Source: Gemmatimonadota bacterium (GTDB lineage Bacteria; Gemmatimonadota; Gemmatimonadetes; Gemmatimonadales; Gemmatimonadaceae). Taken from it: DNA of 49,508 bases. The notes under the pieces are model-generated. The model was not told the DNA's origin, searched no databases, and was given only the letters and a program-made list of their open reading frames with translations. Shown here piece by piece: positions 1 through 8,543 of the stretch. The stretch spans positions 1-49,508 of the forward strand of contig JAJTGR010000043.1 in assembly GCA_021299375.1 (NCBI GenBank), in the 5' to 3' direction. Position 1 is the stretch's first letter. Each line of letters begins with the position of its first letter. The position numbers and the translations under genes are program-made.

Positions 1-1283
1 ATCGGCGGCGACCTGTTCGCGATCGTCTACGAGGCGAAGACGGGCATGCTGCACGGACTGAATGCGTCCGGATGGGCGCCGAAGGCGCTCACCGCGGAGT
101 AGCTTCGGGCGAAGGGGCACAGGCGCATGCCGCAGCGAGGCATCGATGCCGCGACGGTGCCGGGGCTGTGAAGGGATGGGCGGCGCCGCGGGCCCGGTTC
201 GGGCGGGTGCCGTTCGCCCGCATTCTCGCGCCGGCCATTCAGTACGCCGAGATCGGGTTCCCGGTGGGCGACGTGGTGAGCGTGCACTGGCAGGACAGTG
301 AGGAAGCGCTGCGGCGTGATGCCGCCACCGCGAAGACCTTCCTGGCTGACGGCCGGGTGCCGCAGGTCGGCGACATGTTCCGCAATCCCGAGCTGGCCTG
401 GACCTATCGCCAGATCGCGGCGGCTGGGGCGACGGCGTTCTACTGTGGGTCGGTGGCGGCAAAGCTGCTGGCCAGCTCGAAGACGCACGGGGGTACCATG
501 ACGGCGGCCGACCTCGCCGAGTACGAGGTGGAATGGGTGACGCCCATCTCGACCACGTACCGCGGCTGGACCGTGTACGCATTGTCGCCCAATGGACAGG
601 GTAGCGCGGCGCTTCTCATGCTCAACATCATGGAGCAGTTCCCGATGGCGTCGATGGGGCACAACTCGACCGCCGCGCTGCACCACATGATCGAGGCCAA
701 GAAGCTCGCCTACGCCGACCTGCAGCGCTACGACGCCGACCCGCGATTCGCCACGGTGCCGGTGAACGGACTGTTGTCCAAGACGTACGCCGCCGAGCGC
801 GCGAAGCTCGTGCATGCCACACGCGCCAACTGCACCGTCCCCTACGGAACCCCCGAGGGCACCGATAACGGCACGACGTACCTGAGTGCGGTGGACCGGG
901 AGGGGAACATGATCTCCTTCATCCAGCGCAACTACTCCACGGGGGGCTGGAACCAGTCGCAGGCGCACGCGCAGTTCGTGTCGAACATCGAGGACTTCGG
1001 CATGAACATCCAGGGCGCGCTCGACGCGCCGCGCTTTTCGAAGGAAACCTTCCCGGGCTGCGACGTGAACCTCGCGGCGCGCATTGCCGCGAGCACACGC
1101 GATGCGCTGACGGCCATGGGGCACCAACTCGTGATGCGCGGCGACTCCTCGAGCACCCGCATGGGTGCCGGGCAAGCGGTGCAACGCAACCGGCGCACCA
1201 CGCTCAACGCGTGAGCGTCGGAGCCGCGCAAGGACGGTGCGGCGATCTCGGAGCTGCTGCCCCCGGGGTCGCCGCGGCGCTGA
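1..1283 (+). pseudogene. gamma-glutamyltransferase pseudogene, 5' end outside window
   Basis: Remnant of a gamma-glutamyltranspeptidase, normally an N-terminal-nucleophile enzyme that cleaves glutathione in the periplasm. Reading begins in frame 1 (GGDLFAIVYEAKTG, GLNASGWAPKAL). It meets TAG at 100-102 where the family has Tyr, and continues as LRAKGHRRMPQRGIDAATVPG. It then loses one G in the G-run at 162-165, which shifts it to frame 3 (AVKGWAAPRARFGRVPFARI). The catalytic Thr region survives (NGTTYLSAVDREGN). About 60 residues are missing in frame near 945, where FIQRNYS is joined directly to GGWNQSQAHAQFVSNI; this removes the Ser-Ser oxyanion segment. A TGA at 1212-1214 replaces an expected Gly codon, and family-like ASEPRKDGAAI follows it. 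Four independent lesions make a pseudogene far more likely than sequencing error. Confidence 0.88.
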
Positions 1284-1555
1284 CGCGCGCGGTGGCCGGT
1301 TGACACGGCCAACGCGCGTCGTTCGACCTCGACCCCAGGCCGTTCCGCCCGCTGCGGCGCCAGCCCGTCGACCTCGCGCGCCCCGACCCCGGCCCCCGAC
1401 TGCCCGATGACAGGGCAGGCCTGCGCCAGCTGCTCCCGCGCGCGTCCGGCCACGCGCGGCAGCGCCCACACAGGCGCCGCGGCAGGGTCAGCGCTGAGGG
1501 TGTCGCGCCAGGGGTGACCAGGCGTCATGTCTTGAACCATTCAAGGGCGGACCTT
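1284..1555. other. No recognisable gene
   Basis: This GC-rich stretch lies between the gamma-glutamyltransferase remnant and the 3' end of the minus-strand hydrolase gene. Reading frames are open on both strands but their products are Arg/Ala-rich and I recognise none. I see no RNA gene, promoter or terminator I can defend. Confidence 0.4.
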
Positions 1556-2338
1556 TCATGGCACACGAGCCGTCGCCGTTCCGGGCCGCCCAACAGCCGC
1601 CTGCTGGTCGGCCGTCTGGGGCGGGCAGAGGTGCCGCAGCAGCCACGCTCGGGTCAAGGCCGCCGCCTGCTCCCCTGCACCGGGCTCCAGGAACTGATGG
1701 CGGGCCCCGGGGATGACCTCGAGCGACCGCGGGCCGTGCAGGTGGCGGAACGCCTCCTCGTTGATGCGCCGGGTCTCGGGGTCGCGATCACCCACGATGA
1801 GCAGGGTTGGTGCTCCCAGGCGCGGGAAGAACGGCCCGGCCAGATCGGGGCGGGCGCTGCGCGTCACCACGGCTCCCACACGCTCGGGGTACTCGGCCGC
1901 CGCGTAGAGCGCCGCAGCGCCAACGGCCCGGTCACCGACCAGGCCGAGCGGCAGTTGCGGCAGATCGGTGCGGGCACGGATCGCCGCCATCACGGCGATG
2001 AGGCGGTCGACGAGCAGGCTGATGTCGAAGAATGGCGTACCGTTCGCATGATCGCCGCGGGCCTCGTCGGCGGTGCACAGGTCGGCGCGAAGCGTCGCCA
2101 CCCCGGCCGCATGCAGCACGTCGACGAGGGTGGTGTGCGTCGGGTCGAGGCGCTCGTCGGCGGCGTCGTGCAGCACCACCGCGAGGGCCACGGCATCCGT
2201 CGGCGCCGTCAGCGTGGCGCGCAGGGTCGTACCACCCACGTCGCACTCGATCGGCGTGGTGGGTATCGGTGCCGCTGTTTGCGGCGAAGCGGGTGGCGCC
2301 AATGGTGGAATGTCGAGCCGGTCAGTCGTGCGAGCCAT
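1556..2338 (-). CDS. Alpha/beta-hydrolase (dienelactone-hydrolase-like), nucleophile Ser missing
   Basis: The protein has 260 aa and an alpha/beta-hydrolase fold of the type often seen alone or fused to phosphoribosyltransferases. I see the beta-strand segment VALAVVLHDAADERLDP, the strand APTLLIVGDRDPETRRIN carrying the acid, and PGARHQF carrying the catalytic His. The nucleophile elbow should read G-x-S-x-G, as in GASTGAAAAL. Here it reads GDRAVGAAAL, so Arg sits at the Ser position. The protein is probably catalytically dead or changed in function. The start is ATG 2338, preceded by a purine-rich GGGG stretch; the frame is open further upstream but homology is not. It lies in a zone of decaying genes, so loss of the active site may be early pseudogenisation. 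Confidence 0.7.
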   Translation of the reverse strand: MARTTDRLDIPPLAPPASPQTAAPIPTTPIECDVGGTTLRATLTAPTDAVALAVVLHDAADERLDPTHTTLVDVLHAAGVATLRADLCTADEARGDHANGTPFFDISLLVDRLIAVMAAIRARTDLPQLPLGLVGDRAVGAAALYAAAEYPERVGAVVTRSARPDLAGPFFPRLGAPTLLIVGDRDPETRRINEEAFRHLHGPRSLEVIPGARHQFLEPGAGEQAAALTRAWLLRHLCPPQTADQQAAVGRPGTATARVP

Positions 2339-2486
2339 GTTGCCCCCGGGGAGAACGTTACATGGCCGAATGATGCGCTGAACGATCGGTGGTGCCAGCG
2401 GGGAATCCACTCCGGCCTGCGGGGGAAACGCCGACACGGGGCCCGCGAGACGGGCGGTTCGTATGGTCGACGGGTGAAGCGCACGC

Positions 2487-2804
2487 GTGTTCGGCATGGG
2501 GTGCCGAGAGGCGCGTGATGGCCCACACGGCATGCTCCCGGACGATCGTGTGTTCGTGCTCCGTCATCGCCTCGAGCACCGCCAGATCTTCGTGGGTGCC
2601 GATGTTGCCCAGCACGAGGCACGCGCTGCGCTGCAGCACTCAGCGCCTGGCGCGCTTGACGGCGGAGCTCTTGCACGCCACGGCGTAGTCCGCCGGCGTC
2701 CTCATCAGGATCTCGTGGGCCAGCGCGTGCGTGCCGCCCCGCTCATGCGCCCCGGCGAACATCGCGCGCGGCGCGAACGCCGGCAGCATGACGTGGCGTG
2801 CGAA
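2487..2804 (-). pseudogene. C-terminal remnant of an epoxyqueuosine reductase-like gene
   Basis: Only the HEAT-repeat-like tail of a QueG homologue remains. The minus-strand frame reads FAPRAMFAGAHERGGTHALA, then SSAVKRARR, then a TGA at 2640-2642 in the place of Trp/Leu. It continues LQRSACLVLGNIGTHEDLAV and HTIVREHAVWAITRL. It resembles the tail of the intact queG in this window (GSAMKRAKLAGLRRNAAVVL and following), but only about half the residues match, so it is a diverged paralogue and not a recent copy. The Fe-S and cobalamin-binding parts are gone. An upstream in-frame TGA at 2805-2807 marks the edge. Confidence 0.75.
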
Positions 2805-3005
2805 TCACGTGGCCCACGGGCACACAGCATTGGACGAGTGGCCGGAAAGCCGTTTTAAGATCCAACTCTTGGCTGGGCCGTTGCCGCTCGAGAGACCCAC
2901 GACTTGAGCACACACAAACCGATTGCCCTGGGCGGCGGGTTGGACCCAGTCCATCTGCTCGGAAGCTTGTCCGCCTCAGGACCTTCGTAGCGTACTTCCG
3001 AGCAT
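2805..3005. other. Intergenic, nothing recognised
   Basis: This is spacer between the queG-like remnant and the AlbA_2 pseudogene. TACTTC at 2994-2999 lies six bases before the ATG at 3006 and resembles the -10 spacing seen at other genes in the window. I see no other feature. Confidence 0.35.
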
Positions 3006-4357
3006 ATGGACCTTGTCGAGATCCTCACCCGCCCCGCAGGCAAAACCCTCGAGTTCAAGCGCGACCTCTCCTCCCCGGAGGGCGTGCTCAAGACCTTGGT
3101 AGCGTTCGCCGATACCGCCGGCGGTACGCTGCTCGTGGGGGTCGAAGATCATACGCGCAACGTGCGTGGTGTCCCGTATGCGCTGGATGTCGAGGAGCGC
3201 ATCGCGAACATCGTGAGCGACTCGATTGCGCCGCGGCTGTTGCCGGAGATCGACATTCTGCCGCGGCGCCGCACGCAGGTCATCGCCATTCAGATGCATC
3301 CGAGTGCTGCTCGCCCGCACTACCTCAAACGAGAGGGAGCGGAGTCGGGCGCCTATGTCCGCGTTGGCTCCACCAACCGCCGCGCCGACGCCGAGATGCT
3401 GCAGGAGCTCCGCCGCACCGCGCGTGGGGAGAACTACGACGAGCAGCCGAAGGTCGACGTCGACTCGGAAGCGCCGGACTTCCGAGCTGCTTCCGAGTCC
3501 TTCAAGCCCCTCCGGACCCCTCGGCGACGCGACCTCGTGACGCTGAGGCTCCTTGCCACGCAGCAAGGCCACACCGTACCAACGGGAGGGGGCATGCTGC
3601 TCTTCGGTCGGGAGCGCGAGCGCCACTTCCCGGACGCCTCGATCCAGGCGGGGCGCTTTGACGGGCTCGACAAGAGCCGTATCCTCGAGCGGGCCGAGTT
3701 CCGCAACCCACCGGTCGGTGCTATCGAGGACGCCATCGCGTTCATCGAGAAGCATTCCCCGTACAGTGCCGACATCGGCAGAGTCCGTCGAACGGATTGC
3801 TGGAACCTCCCGCCTGTTGCCGTACGACAAGCCGTCATCTACGCGGTCGCGCACGCCGACTACGCGCAGCGCGGCGCTCCGATTCGTATCTCGATCTTCG
3901 ACGATCGCCTGGAGATCGAGAATCCGGGTCTGCTCCCGTTCGGCCTCACGATCGCAGACCTTGAGCATGGCATCTCCAAGCTCCGAAACCGAGTAATCGG
4001 CCGCGTCTTCCATGCCTTCGGCCTTATCGAGTAGTGGGGGCGTGGCATCCAGCGCATGACCGCCGCGTGCCGCGAGGCCGGGCTGGCTGACCCTCGACTT
4101 GAGGAGATCGCGACGAGGTTTCGCGTGACCATCTTCACCTCACGGGTCAACCGCCCCACGCTCGATGATACCGATCAGGCCATCGTCGATGGACTGTCAG
4201 ACGGGCGGGCAAGTTGACCAGTGAGATCGCCGCCGTCATTGGACTGACCCCACGGGCCACCCGCACCCGACTGGCCCGCCTGGTGGGGAGCGGGCTTGTT
4301 CGAGAAGTTGGAAGCGGGCCACGGGACCCGAAGTGACGCTATCTCCTCGCGAGATAA
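3006..4357 (+). pseudogene. AlbA_2/Schlafen-type ATP-binding transcriptional regulator, broken by two stops and a frameshift
   Basis: This is a COG2865-type protein: N-terminal AlbA_2 nucleic-acid-binding domain (KTLEFKRDLSS, LLVGVEDHTRNVRGV), a central segment with GGMLLFGRERERHFPDA, a GHKL-like ATPase part (AVRQAVIYAVAHADYAQRGA, DDRLEIENPGLLPFGLT), and a C-terminal winged helix. The first frame stops at TAG 4032-4034, where the family has Gln (GLIE-Q-WG). The same frame continues WGRGIQRMTAACREAGLADP. It shifts near 4212-4217, and the new frame reads TSEIAAVIGLTPRATRTRLA. It meets TGA at 4334-4336, probably an old CGA, then RYLLAR and TAA at 4355-4357. Full-length relatives act as stress or phage-related regulators. 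The first 342 residues could still be made as a fragment lacking the winged helix. Confidence 0.85.
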
Positions 4358-4404
4358 GGCCAGGAATGCGTATGGAGGGCAGGCCGCCGCCTGACGCACA
4401 GTTA

Positions 4405-4781
4405 CACACGTCTTGACGAGACCGCTCGACCGCCACGCCCTGCGTTTCGCGCCGCAACGTGGCGAACGCGACCGCGAGTACGATCTGCAAATCCGGCGGG
4501 ACTTCACGCGGAATCGCGACCTGCACCTCGCGCGGAACGACGCTGTTTCGACGTCGCTCGGCGGCTTCTGCCTTGTTCCAGAGCGAGGCATTATCGCCCG
4601 CCCAGCCGACGAGGGCTGCGAAGACAGCGTGTTGCTTCTTCGGGTCGTGGAGGGTCTCCCCGAGTCGCTCATCGGTGATGGGGCTTCCCAGCTACCTCCA
4701 TCGATAGGCCGAAGCCACGCAGCGACTGCGGCCTTGCGACCGTGAGAGCGAGCTGAAGAACGACCGGCGATAGATCGATAC
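4405..4781 (-). pseudogene. MobA/MobL-family relaxase remnant
   Basis: The minus strand reads SIYRRSFFSSLSRSQGRSR then CVASAYR, the typical N-terminus of MobA/MobL plasmid relaxases (SxSRSxGRSA..AAAYR). A TAG at 4692-4694 follows, then in the same frame ITDERLGETLHDPKK, LWNKAEAAERRRNSVVPREV and QVAIPREVPPDLQ, also family hallmarks. No ATG/GTG start is present at the expected place (the codon before SIY is GTA). The His-rich metal motif expected further on is missing, because homology ends near 4405 beside the AlbA_2 pseudogene. It is therefore a truncated, nonsense-mutated mobilization gene. It is the clearest sign that an integrated plasmid or mobilizable element once occupied this place. 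Confidence 0.75.
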
Positions 4782-5095
4782 GGTCGCGCGGGGTTGGGGT
4801 CCGGGGCGCAGCCCCGGGCACGCGCAAACGGAGTTGGCAGGAGCGTGCCCTCGCCTTCGGCGGTGGGTACCCACTTCGAAGTCATCGGATGAGCCCGGGC
4901 CCCGCCCCCGCGATCCCCGCCGCCACCCCGGACTTGCCGAAGCTGCCCCGTTCCTCCGACCCTTCGGTGCTCCGCCGACGATCGTGCCGCCATCCTGGAC
5001 TACTGGGTGCTCGATCTGCTCGTTGTTGTGGAGCGGGTTCGCGGCAAGCGCCGCGCAAACATCAAGACGGCCGTCGTGACGCTGCGGACGTCACC
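4782..5095. other. Non-coding stretch upstream of the relaxase remnant, with one hairpin
   Basis: No gene is recognised. A perfect stem-loop lies at 4801-4817 (CCGGGGC, loop GCA, GCCCCGG), just upstream of the relaxase remnant in its reading direction. That is where mobilizable plasmids often carry oriT-proximal inverted repeats; this placement is the only hint. The rest is GC-rich with Pro/Arg-rich shadow frames. Confidence 0.4.
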
Positions 5096-6268
5096 TCATG
5101 CCCCGCGAGACTTCGACATTTCATCAGGGGCATCGTCTGCCGCGCGTAGGGCAGACTCGATCTCCGCGCGGACGGATTCGTCCGGCTCGACGGCCAAGCG
5201 CTCCCGAAGCGCGGCAACGCCGGCGTCGGAGCCGATCCGCCCGACCGCCCAGGCGGCGTGGCCTCGCACAAGGGGGAGCGCGTCTCCCAAAGCGATGATC
5301 AGAGCAGGCAGGTCAGCTTCCGTGCCCGTATTGCCCAACACGACGGCCGCGTTTCTGCGCAGCCCCGCGAGCTTGGCGCGCTTCATGGCCGAGCCGCGGA
5401 AAAGCTCCGTGTACTCGGGCACGCCCATTCCCAACACACGAAGTGCCAACTCCCGAGAAGGCACGCCGTCCAGGAAGGGGCGTGGCCGGAAAGGCGAATC
5501 CTCCGACAATTCCTTGGAAAACTTCCGGTTATACGGACACACGTCATTGCAGATGTCACACCCGTACAGCAGCCCGCCCATTGCCGCCCGCAGGGGCTCG
5601 GGAATGCCGTCGCGCAACTCGATCGTGAGGTAGCTGATGCAGCGGCTGGCATCGAGCACCCGCGGCGCGGGGAGGGCCCCGGTTGGGCATGCGTCCAGAC
5701 ACCGTGTGCACGCGCCACAGCGGTCGGCTTCGAATGGTGCACTGGGCTCGAGCTCGAGCGACACGAACAGCGACGCCAGGAACACGAACGAGCCGGCCCG
5801 CGGCGTGATGAGCATGGTGTTCTTGCCGAACCACCCCAGGCCGGCCCGTTGCGCGAGGTCGCGTTCGAGGATCGGGCCGCTGTCCACGTACGGACGGGCG
5901 TCGATGGGGTGGCCCAGCTCGCGCTCGAGCCAGCGGTGCAGCTCCCGGACGCGTTCGCGGAGCACCACGTGGTAGTCGTCGCCCCGGGCATAGCGCGCCA
6001 CGGGGCCGGACGGCTCACGCCCGCCGTACGACGCAGCCACCACCACGGCATGCGTCGCGCCGGGGTGCGGCTGGCGGGCGTCGCGACGCAACTCGGCGCC
6101 GGCACCGTCGAGGTACGCCATGGTCCCATGCCGGCCGGCCTCCAGCCAGGCATCGAAGTGCGGTCGGGTGGCCGGTTCGCCGAGCGCCGCCACGCCGAAC
6201 GCATCGAACCCGAGGCCATACGCACACGCCTCGAGCCCACGGGTCAGCGAGGCTGGCGCCCCACCCAT
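5096..6268 (-). CDS. queG: Epoxyqueuosine reductase QueG
   Basis: Cobalamin- and Fe-S-dependent enzyme of 390 aa that reduces epoxyqueuosine to queuosine in the anticodon of GUN tRNAs, in the cytosol. Two ferredoxin-type clusters are visible: Cys184-x2-Cys187-x2-Cys190-x3-Cys194-Pro and Cys237-x2-Cys240-x3-Cys244-Pro. The catalytic segment is RPYVDSGPILERDLAQRAGLG (about residues 125-145), followed by GWFGKNTMLI. A HEAT-repeat tail fills roughly 290-385. Length and domain order match the family. The start at ATG 6268 overlaps the stop of the upstream 83-aa gene by 25 bp, so the two are probably cotranscribed. A diverged partial relative lies at 2487-2804. Confidence 0.93.
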   Translation of the reverse strand: MGGAPASLTRGLEACAYGLGFDAFGVAALGEPATRPHFDAWLEAGRHGTMAYLDGAGAELRRDARQPHPGATHAVVVAASYGGREPSGPVARYARGDDYHVVLRERVRELHRWLERELGHPIDARPYVDSGPILERDLAQRAGLGWFGKNTMLITPRAGSFVFLASLFVSLELEPSAPFEADRCGACTRCLDACPTGALPAPRVLDASRCISYLTIELRDGIPEPLRAAMGGLLYGCDICNDVCPYNRKFSKELSEDSPFRPRPFLDGVPSRELALRVLGMGVPEYTELFRGSAMKRAKLAGLRRNAAVVLGNTGTEADLPALIIALGDALPLVRGHAAWAVGRIGSDAGVAALRERLAVEPDESVRAEIESALRAADDAPDEMSKSRGA

Positions 6269-6495
6269 CTGGCGAAGGCGATCACATCGTCGGCGGGCGG
6301 GATGGCTGCCTCGTCACCGTATGCGGTGTACATGCGCCACCGCACATAGCTCTGGGCCGGGAGCGGGAGAAACGGGACGCGCCGATACCAATGTCGATGC
6401 CGGAACCGCCACGCCACGCGGAGCAGATCCACGGCGAGAAAGGGATTCAGGAGCGCACGCAGCGCGAGGGTCATGGCCAGGCGGAGCCAATCCAT
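6244..6495 (-). CDS. Small conserved-looking protein, function unknown
   Basis: The protein has 83 aa and begins MDWLRLAMTLALRALLNPFL. It has one hydrophobic N-terminal segment, then an Arg/Trp-rich part (RFRHRHWYRRVPFLPLP) and an acidic-hydrophobic tail. The frame stays open upstream to 6615, but ATG 6495 is favoured because a TATATT hexamer (6507-6502) lies exactly six bases before it. That fits a leaderless transcript and would exclude longer forms. It overlaps queG by 25 bp and probably leads that operon. I do not recognise a family; a membrane-associated or peripheral role is only a guess from the hydrophobic start. Confidence 0.6.
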   Translation of the reverse strand: MDWLRLAMTLALRALLNPFLAVDLLRVAWRFRHRHWYRRVPFLPLPAQSYVRWRMYTAYGDEAAIPPADDVIAFARWVGRQPR

Positions 6496-6501
6496 GCACC
6501 C

Positions 6502-6507
6502 AATATA
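6502..6507 (-). promoter_or_regulatory. -10 element (TATATT), leaderless arrangement
   Basis: TATATT on the minus strand ends seven bases before the ATG at 6495, placing the predicted transcription start on the start codon. No good -35 is seen. Confidence 0.45.
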
Positions 6508-6664
6508 GTCGGGTGGGGCATCCCATTCGCCTTGCCGGCGCTGACCAGCCGCCGTGGCGCTCACCGCCGTGACGATCGCGGCGCCGCGATGGGGCTCCCC
6601 ATGGGCGGAGGCCACTCGTGACCCCGACGGGCGATCCGGCTCGCGGCGTGAGGGGCGGCGCGGC

Positions 6665-6670
6665 TACCTT
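6665..6670 (+). promoter_or_regulatory. -10 element (TACCTT), leaderless arrangement
   Basis: TACCTT lies exactly six bases before ATG 6677, and no Shine-Dalgarno sequence is present. Same geometry as at other operon-first genes in this window. Confidence 0.4.
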
Positions 6671-6676
6671 CCGCGC

Positions 6677-7003
6677 ATGACCCTCGACGAATATCAGGAG
6701 CTCGCGGCGCGCACGCTGGGTCGCGACCGCACGCACGAGCAGCAGCTGGCAAATGCCGCCCTCGGGCTCACCGGGGAAGCCGGTGAGGTGGCCGAGGTCA
6801 TCAAGAAACACCTCTTCCATGCCACGCCGCTCGACCAGGAGGCGCTGGTCAAGGAGTTGGGCGACTGCCTCTGGTACCTGGGCGCCTTTGCCACGGTGCT
6901 CGGGCTCTCGCTCGACGACATCGCGCAGCGGAACATCGACAAGTTGCGCCGGCGCTATCCGGAAGGTTTCGACCCCGAACGCAGCCGGAATCGCACCGAG
7001 TAG
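6677..7003 (+). CDS. MazG-like nucleoside triphosphate pyrophosphohydrolase
   Basis: All-alpha NTP pyrophosphohydrolase of 108 aa that hydrolyses nucleoside triphosphates to monophosphates, usually for pool sanitation. The metal-binding ExxE...ExxD pattern is visible: GEAGEVAEVIKKH (about 37-49) and ELGDCLWYLG (about 65-74). It is a single-domain form, shorter than the two-domain E. coli MazG. ATG 6677 (MTLDEYQELAARTLGRD) is chosen because family homology begins there and a -10 hexamer lies six bases upstream; the upstream open frame has no homology. It converges with the phosphodiesterase gene, leaving only four bases between stops. Confidence 0.87.
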   Translation: MTLDEYQELAARTLGRDRTHEQQLANAALGLTGEAGEVAEVIKKHLFHATPLDQEALVKELGDCLWYLGAFATVLGLSLDDIAQRNIDKLRRRYPEGFDPERSRNRTE

Positions 7004-7007
7004 CGGG

Positions 7008-8471
7008 TCAGCCGGCCGCCGATACCGGCGTGCCGCGCAAGAACGAACGGCCATCGAAGTCCGTCGTACAGGAAATGCCGAGCAGATCGAGCGCACTGGG
7101 GACCACGTCCGCCGTGCGGTGGGGAGGCCGCGTCACCGGCAGATCCACGAGCAGCGGTACCAGCATCTGCGGGCGGAGCAGGGCCCCGTGGGTGGAGACG
7201 TGGGACACCGGTTCGAAACGCGCGCGCAGGTCCCAGTCCGGGCTCGCCGACACGATGAGATCGCCGGCGCGCGGCGCCGTGGCCAGCCATGACAGCTGCA
7301 CGAGGGCATCGGGATAGGGAGTCGCGCTGGTCGCCTCCCACGCGGTGCCTGCATCGAGGTCATGCAGCGAGTCGCCGAGTTCGAGCGGGTCCCCCGTCGT
7401 GGTGAGGTAGGACCAGCGTGGCCCCGTGGGCGATTCGCGGCGCTGCACCACCGCCGCGCCCCGCGTGGCGTGTCGCACTTCCACCGTGGTCGCCGAGGAG
7501 GCGGTGGCGACGAGGTCGACCGAGGGCCGGGCCAGCAGGGCGTCGAGGGTGGCGCCCCAGCGCGCGGCGTGGGTTGGCCACCAGCGACGCGTGCGCTCGC
7601 CTGGTGAGAGATACAGGTGTGCCATGGCGTTCCCGCCGACCATGAGGGCGACATCCGGGTCGCGCACATGGAGGCGCGGATGCGCCAGGACACGCAGCCC
7701 CTCGGCTTCCAGCCATCCATGCAGGTCGTCGTGCTGCGACACGGGCGCGTGCCCGTGGTCGCCGACCACCCACACGTGCAGCGCATCCCGCCAGCCATCG
7801 CGTACGGCAATCGCCTGGGCCTGCGCCACGGCGGCATCCAGGTCGCCGATGGCGGCGCGGACGGGGGCGGAGTCGCTGCCGTAGGCGTGCGCGAACTTGT
7901 CGGGGCTGGTGATGGCGAGCACCGACACCTTCGGGCGCACGGCGGCGAAGCGCGAGAGAAAGGCGCCGGTGGCCTGCTGTTCGACTCGGCGCCACCCGAG
8001 CAGATCGCCGCGGAAGTGCGAGGGGGCGGCGCGCAGCATCCAGGCCACCGATCGACCGATGCGCCCGTGCGTGGCGCCTCGGCCCAGCATGCTCATGCCG
8101 GCGAGTGACGGGCGGGCGAGGTCGAGGAGCGTGGGGACATCGGCGTGCACATCGCCATCCACATGCCAGATGTCGATGCCGGCGTAGCTGCGCGCCTGCG
8201 CCGGGGCCCACGAGAGCGAACGGGCCCGGTCGTACCAGCGGAGTCCCGGCAGGCCGACCCGTGCAGGGTGTCGTCCCATGAGGAACGGCACGTACGCCGG
8301 GCCAGTGACCGATGGGAACGACGAGGTGACCGCGTGAAAGCTGCCACGGGCCCGCAACGCCGCCAGCGCCGGGGTGCGCCCGGCGTCCATCTCGTCCGCC
8401 AGGACGTCGTGGCGCACACCATCGGCCACCACGAGGAGCAACCGCCGGAGCCCCGTGCTATCATGCGTCAT
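7008..8471 (-). CDS. Alkaline-phosphatase-superfamily phosphodiesterase/nucleotide pyrophosphatase-like protein
   Basis: The 487-aa protein belongs to the type I phosphodiesterase/AP superfamily, which uses two metals and a Thr/Ser nucleophile. Visible elements: first metal Asp in LLLVVADGVRHD; nucleophile region TSSFPSVTGPAYVPFLMGRHP; Asp/His ligands in ITSPDKFAHAYGSD; VVGDHGHAPVSQHDD; and the last His in VSTHGALLRP. No signal peptide is obvious, so a cytosolic location is likely. The substrate cannot be told. The start is uncertain: ATG 8471 (MTHDSTGLRRLL) sits closest to homology, while in-frame starts at 8498 and 8501 would add about ten residues. It is divergent from the LOG-family gene. 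Confidence 0.82.
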   Translation of the reverse strand: MTHDSTGLRRLLLVVADGVRHDVLADEMDAGRTPALAALRARGSFHAVTSSFPSVTGPAYVPFLMGRHPARVGLPGLRWYDRARSLSWAPAQARSYAGIDIWHVDGDVHADVPTLLDLARPSLAGMSMLGRGATHGRIGRSVAWMLRAAPSHFRGDLLGWRRVEQQATGAFLSRFAAVRPKVSVLAITSPDKFAHAYGSDSAPVRAAIGDLDAAVAQAQAIAVRDGWRDALHVWVVGDHGHAPVSQHDDLHGWLEAEGLRVLAHPRLHVRDPDVALMVGGNAMAHLYLSPGERTRRWWPTHAARWGATLDALLARPSVDLVATASSATTVEVRHATRGAAVVQRRESPTGPRWSYLTTTGDPLELGDSLHDLDAGTAWEATSATPYPDALVQLSWLATAPRAGDLIVSASPDWDLRARFEPVSHVSTHGALLRPQMLVPLLVDLPVTRPPHRTADVVPSALDLLGISCTTDFDGRSFLRGTPVSAAG

Positions 8472-8543
8472 CGGCGCGTCCGCCTCACGCGTCCGCATCA
8501 CGCCTGCCTGTCATGGCCGTTCCGCTCCCTCACCCGCCCTCCG

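Noticed and set aside
2976-4013. 345-aa minus-strand frame opposite the AlbA_2 gene
   Set aside because: The plus strand has clear AlbA_2 and ATPase motifs; the minus frame has none.
1-5000. Stop-codon recoding (TAG/TGA read as amino acids), because several homologous frames run through stops.
   Set aside because: Frameshifts and deletions accompany the stops, the stops replace different amino acids (Tyr, Gly, Gln, Arg), and intact genes elsewhere in the window use TGA and TAG as normal ends.
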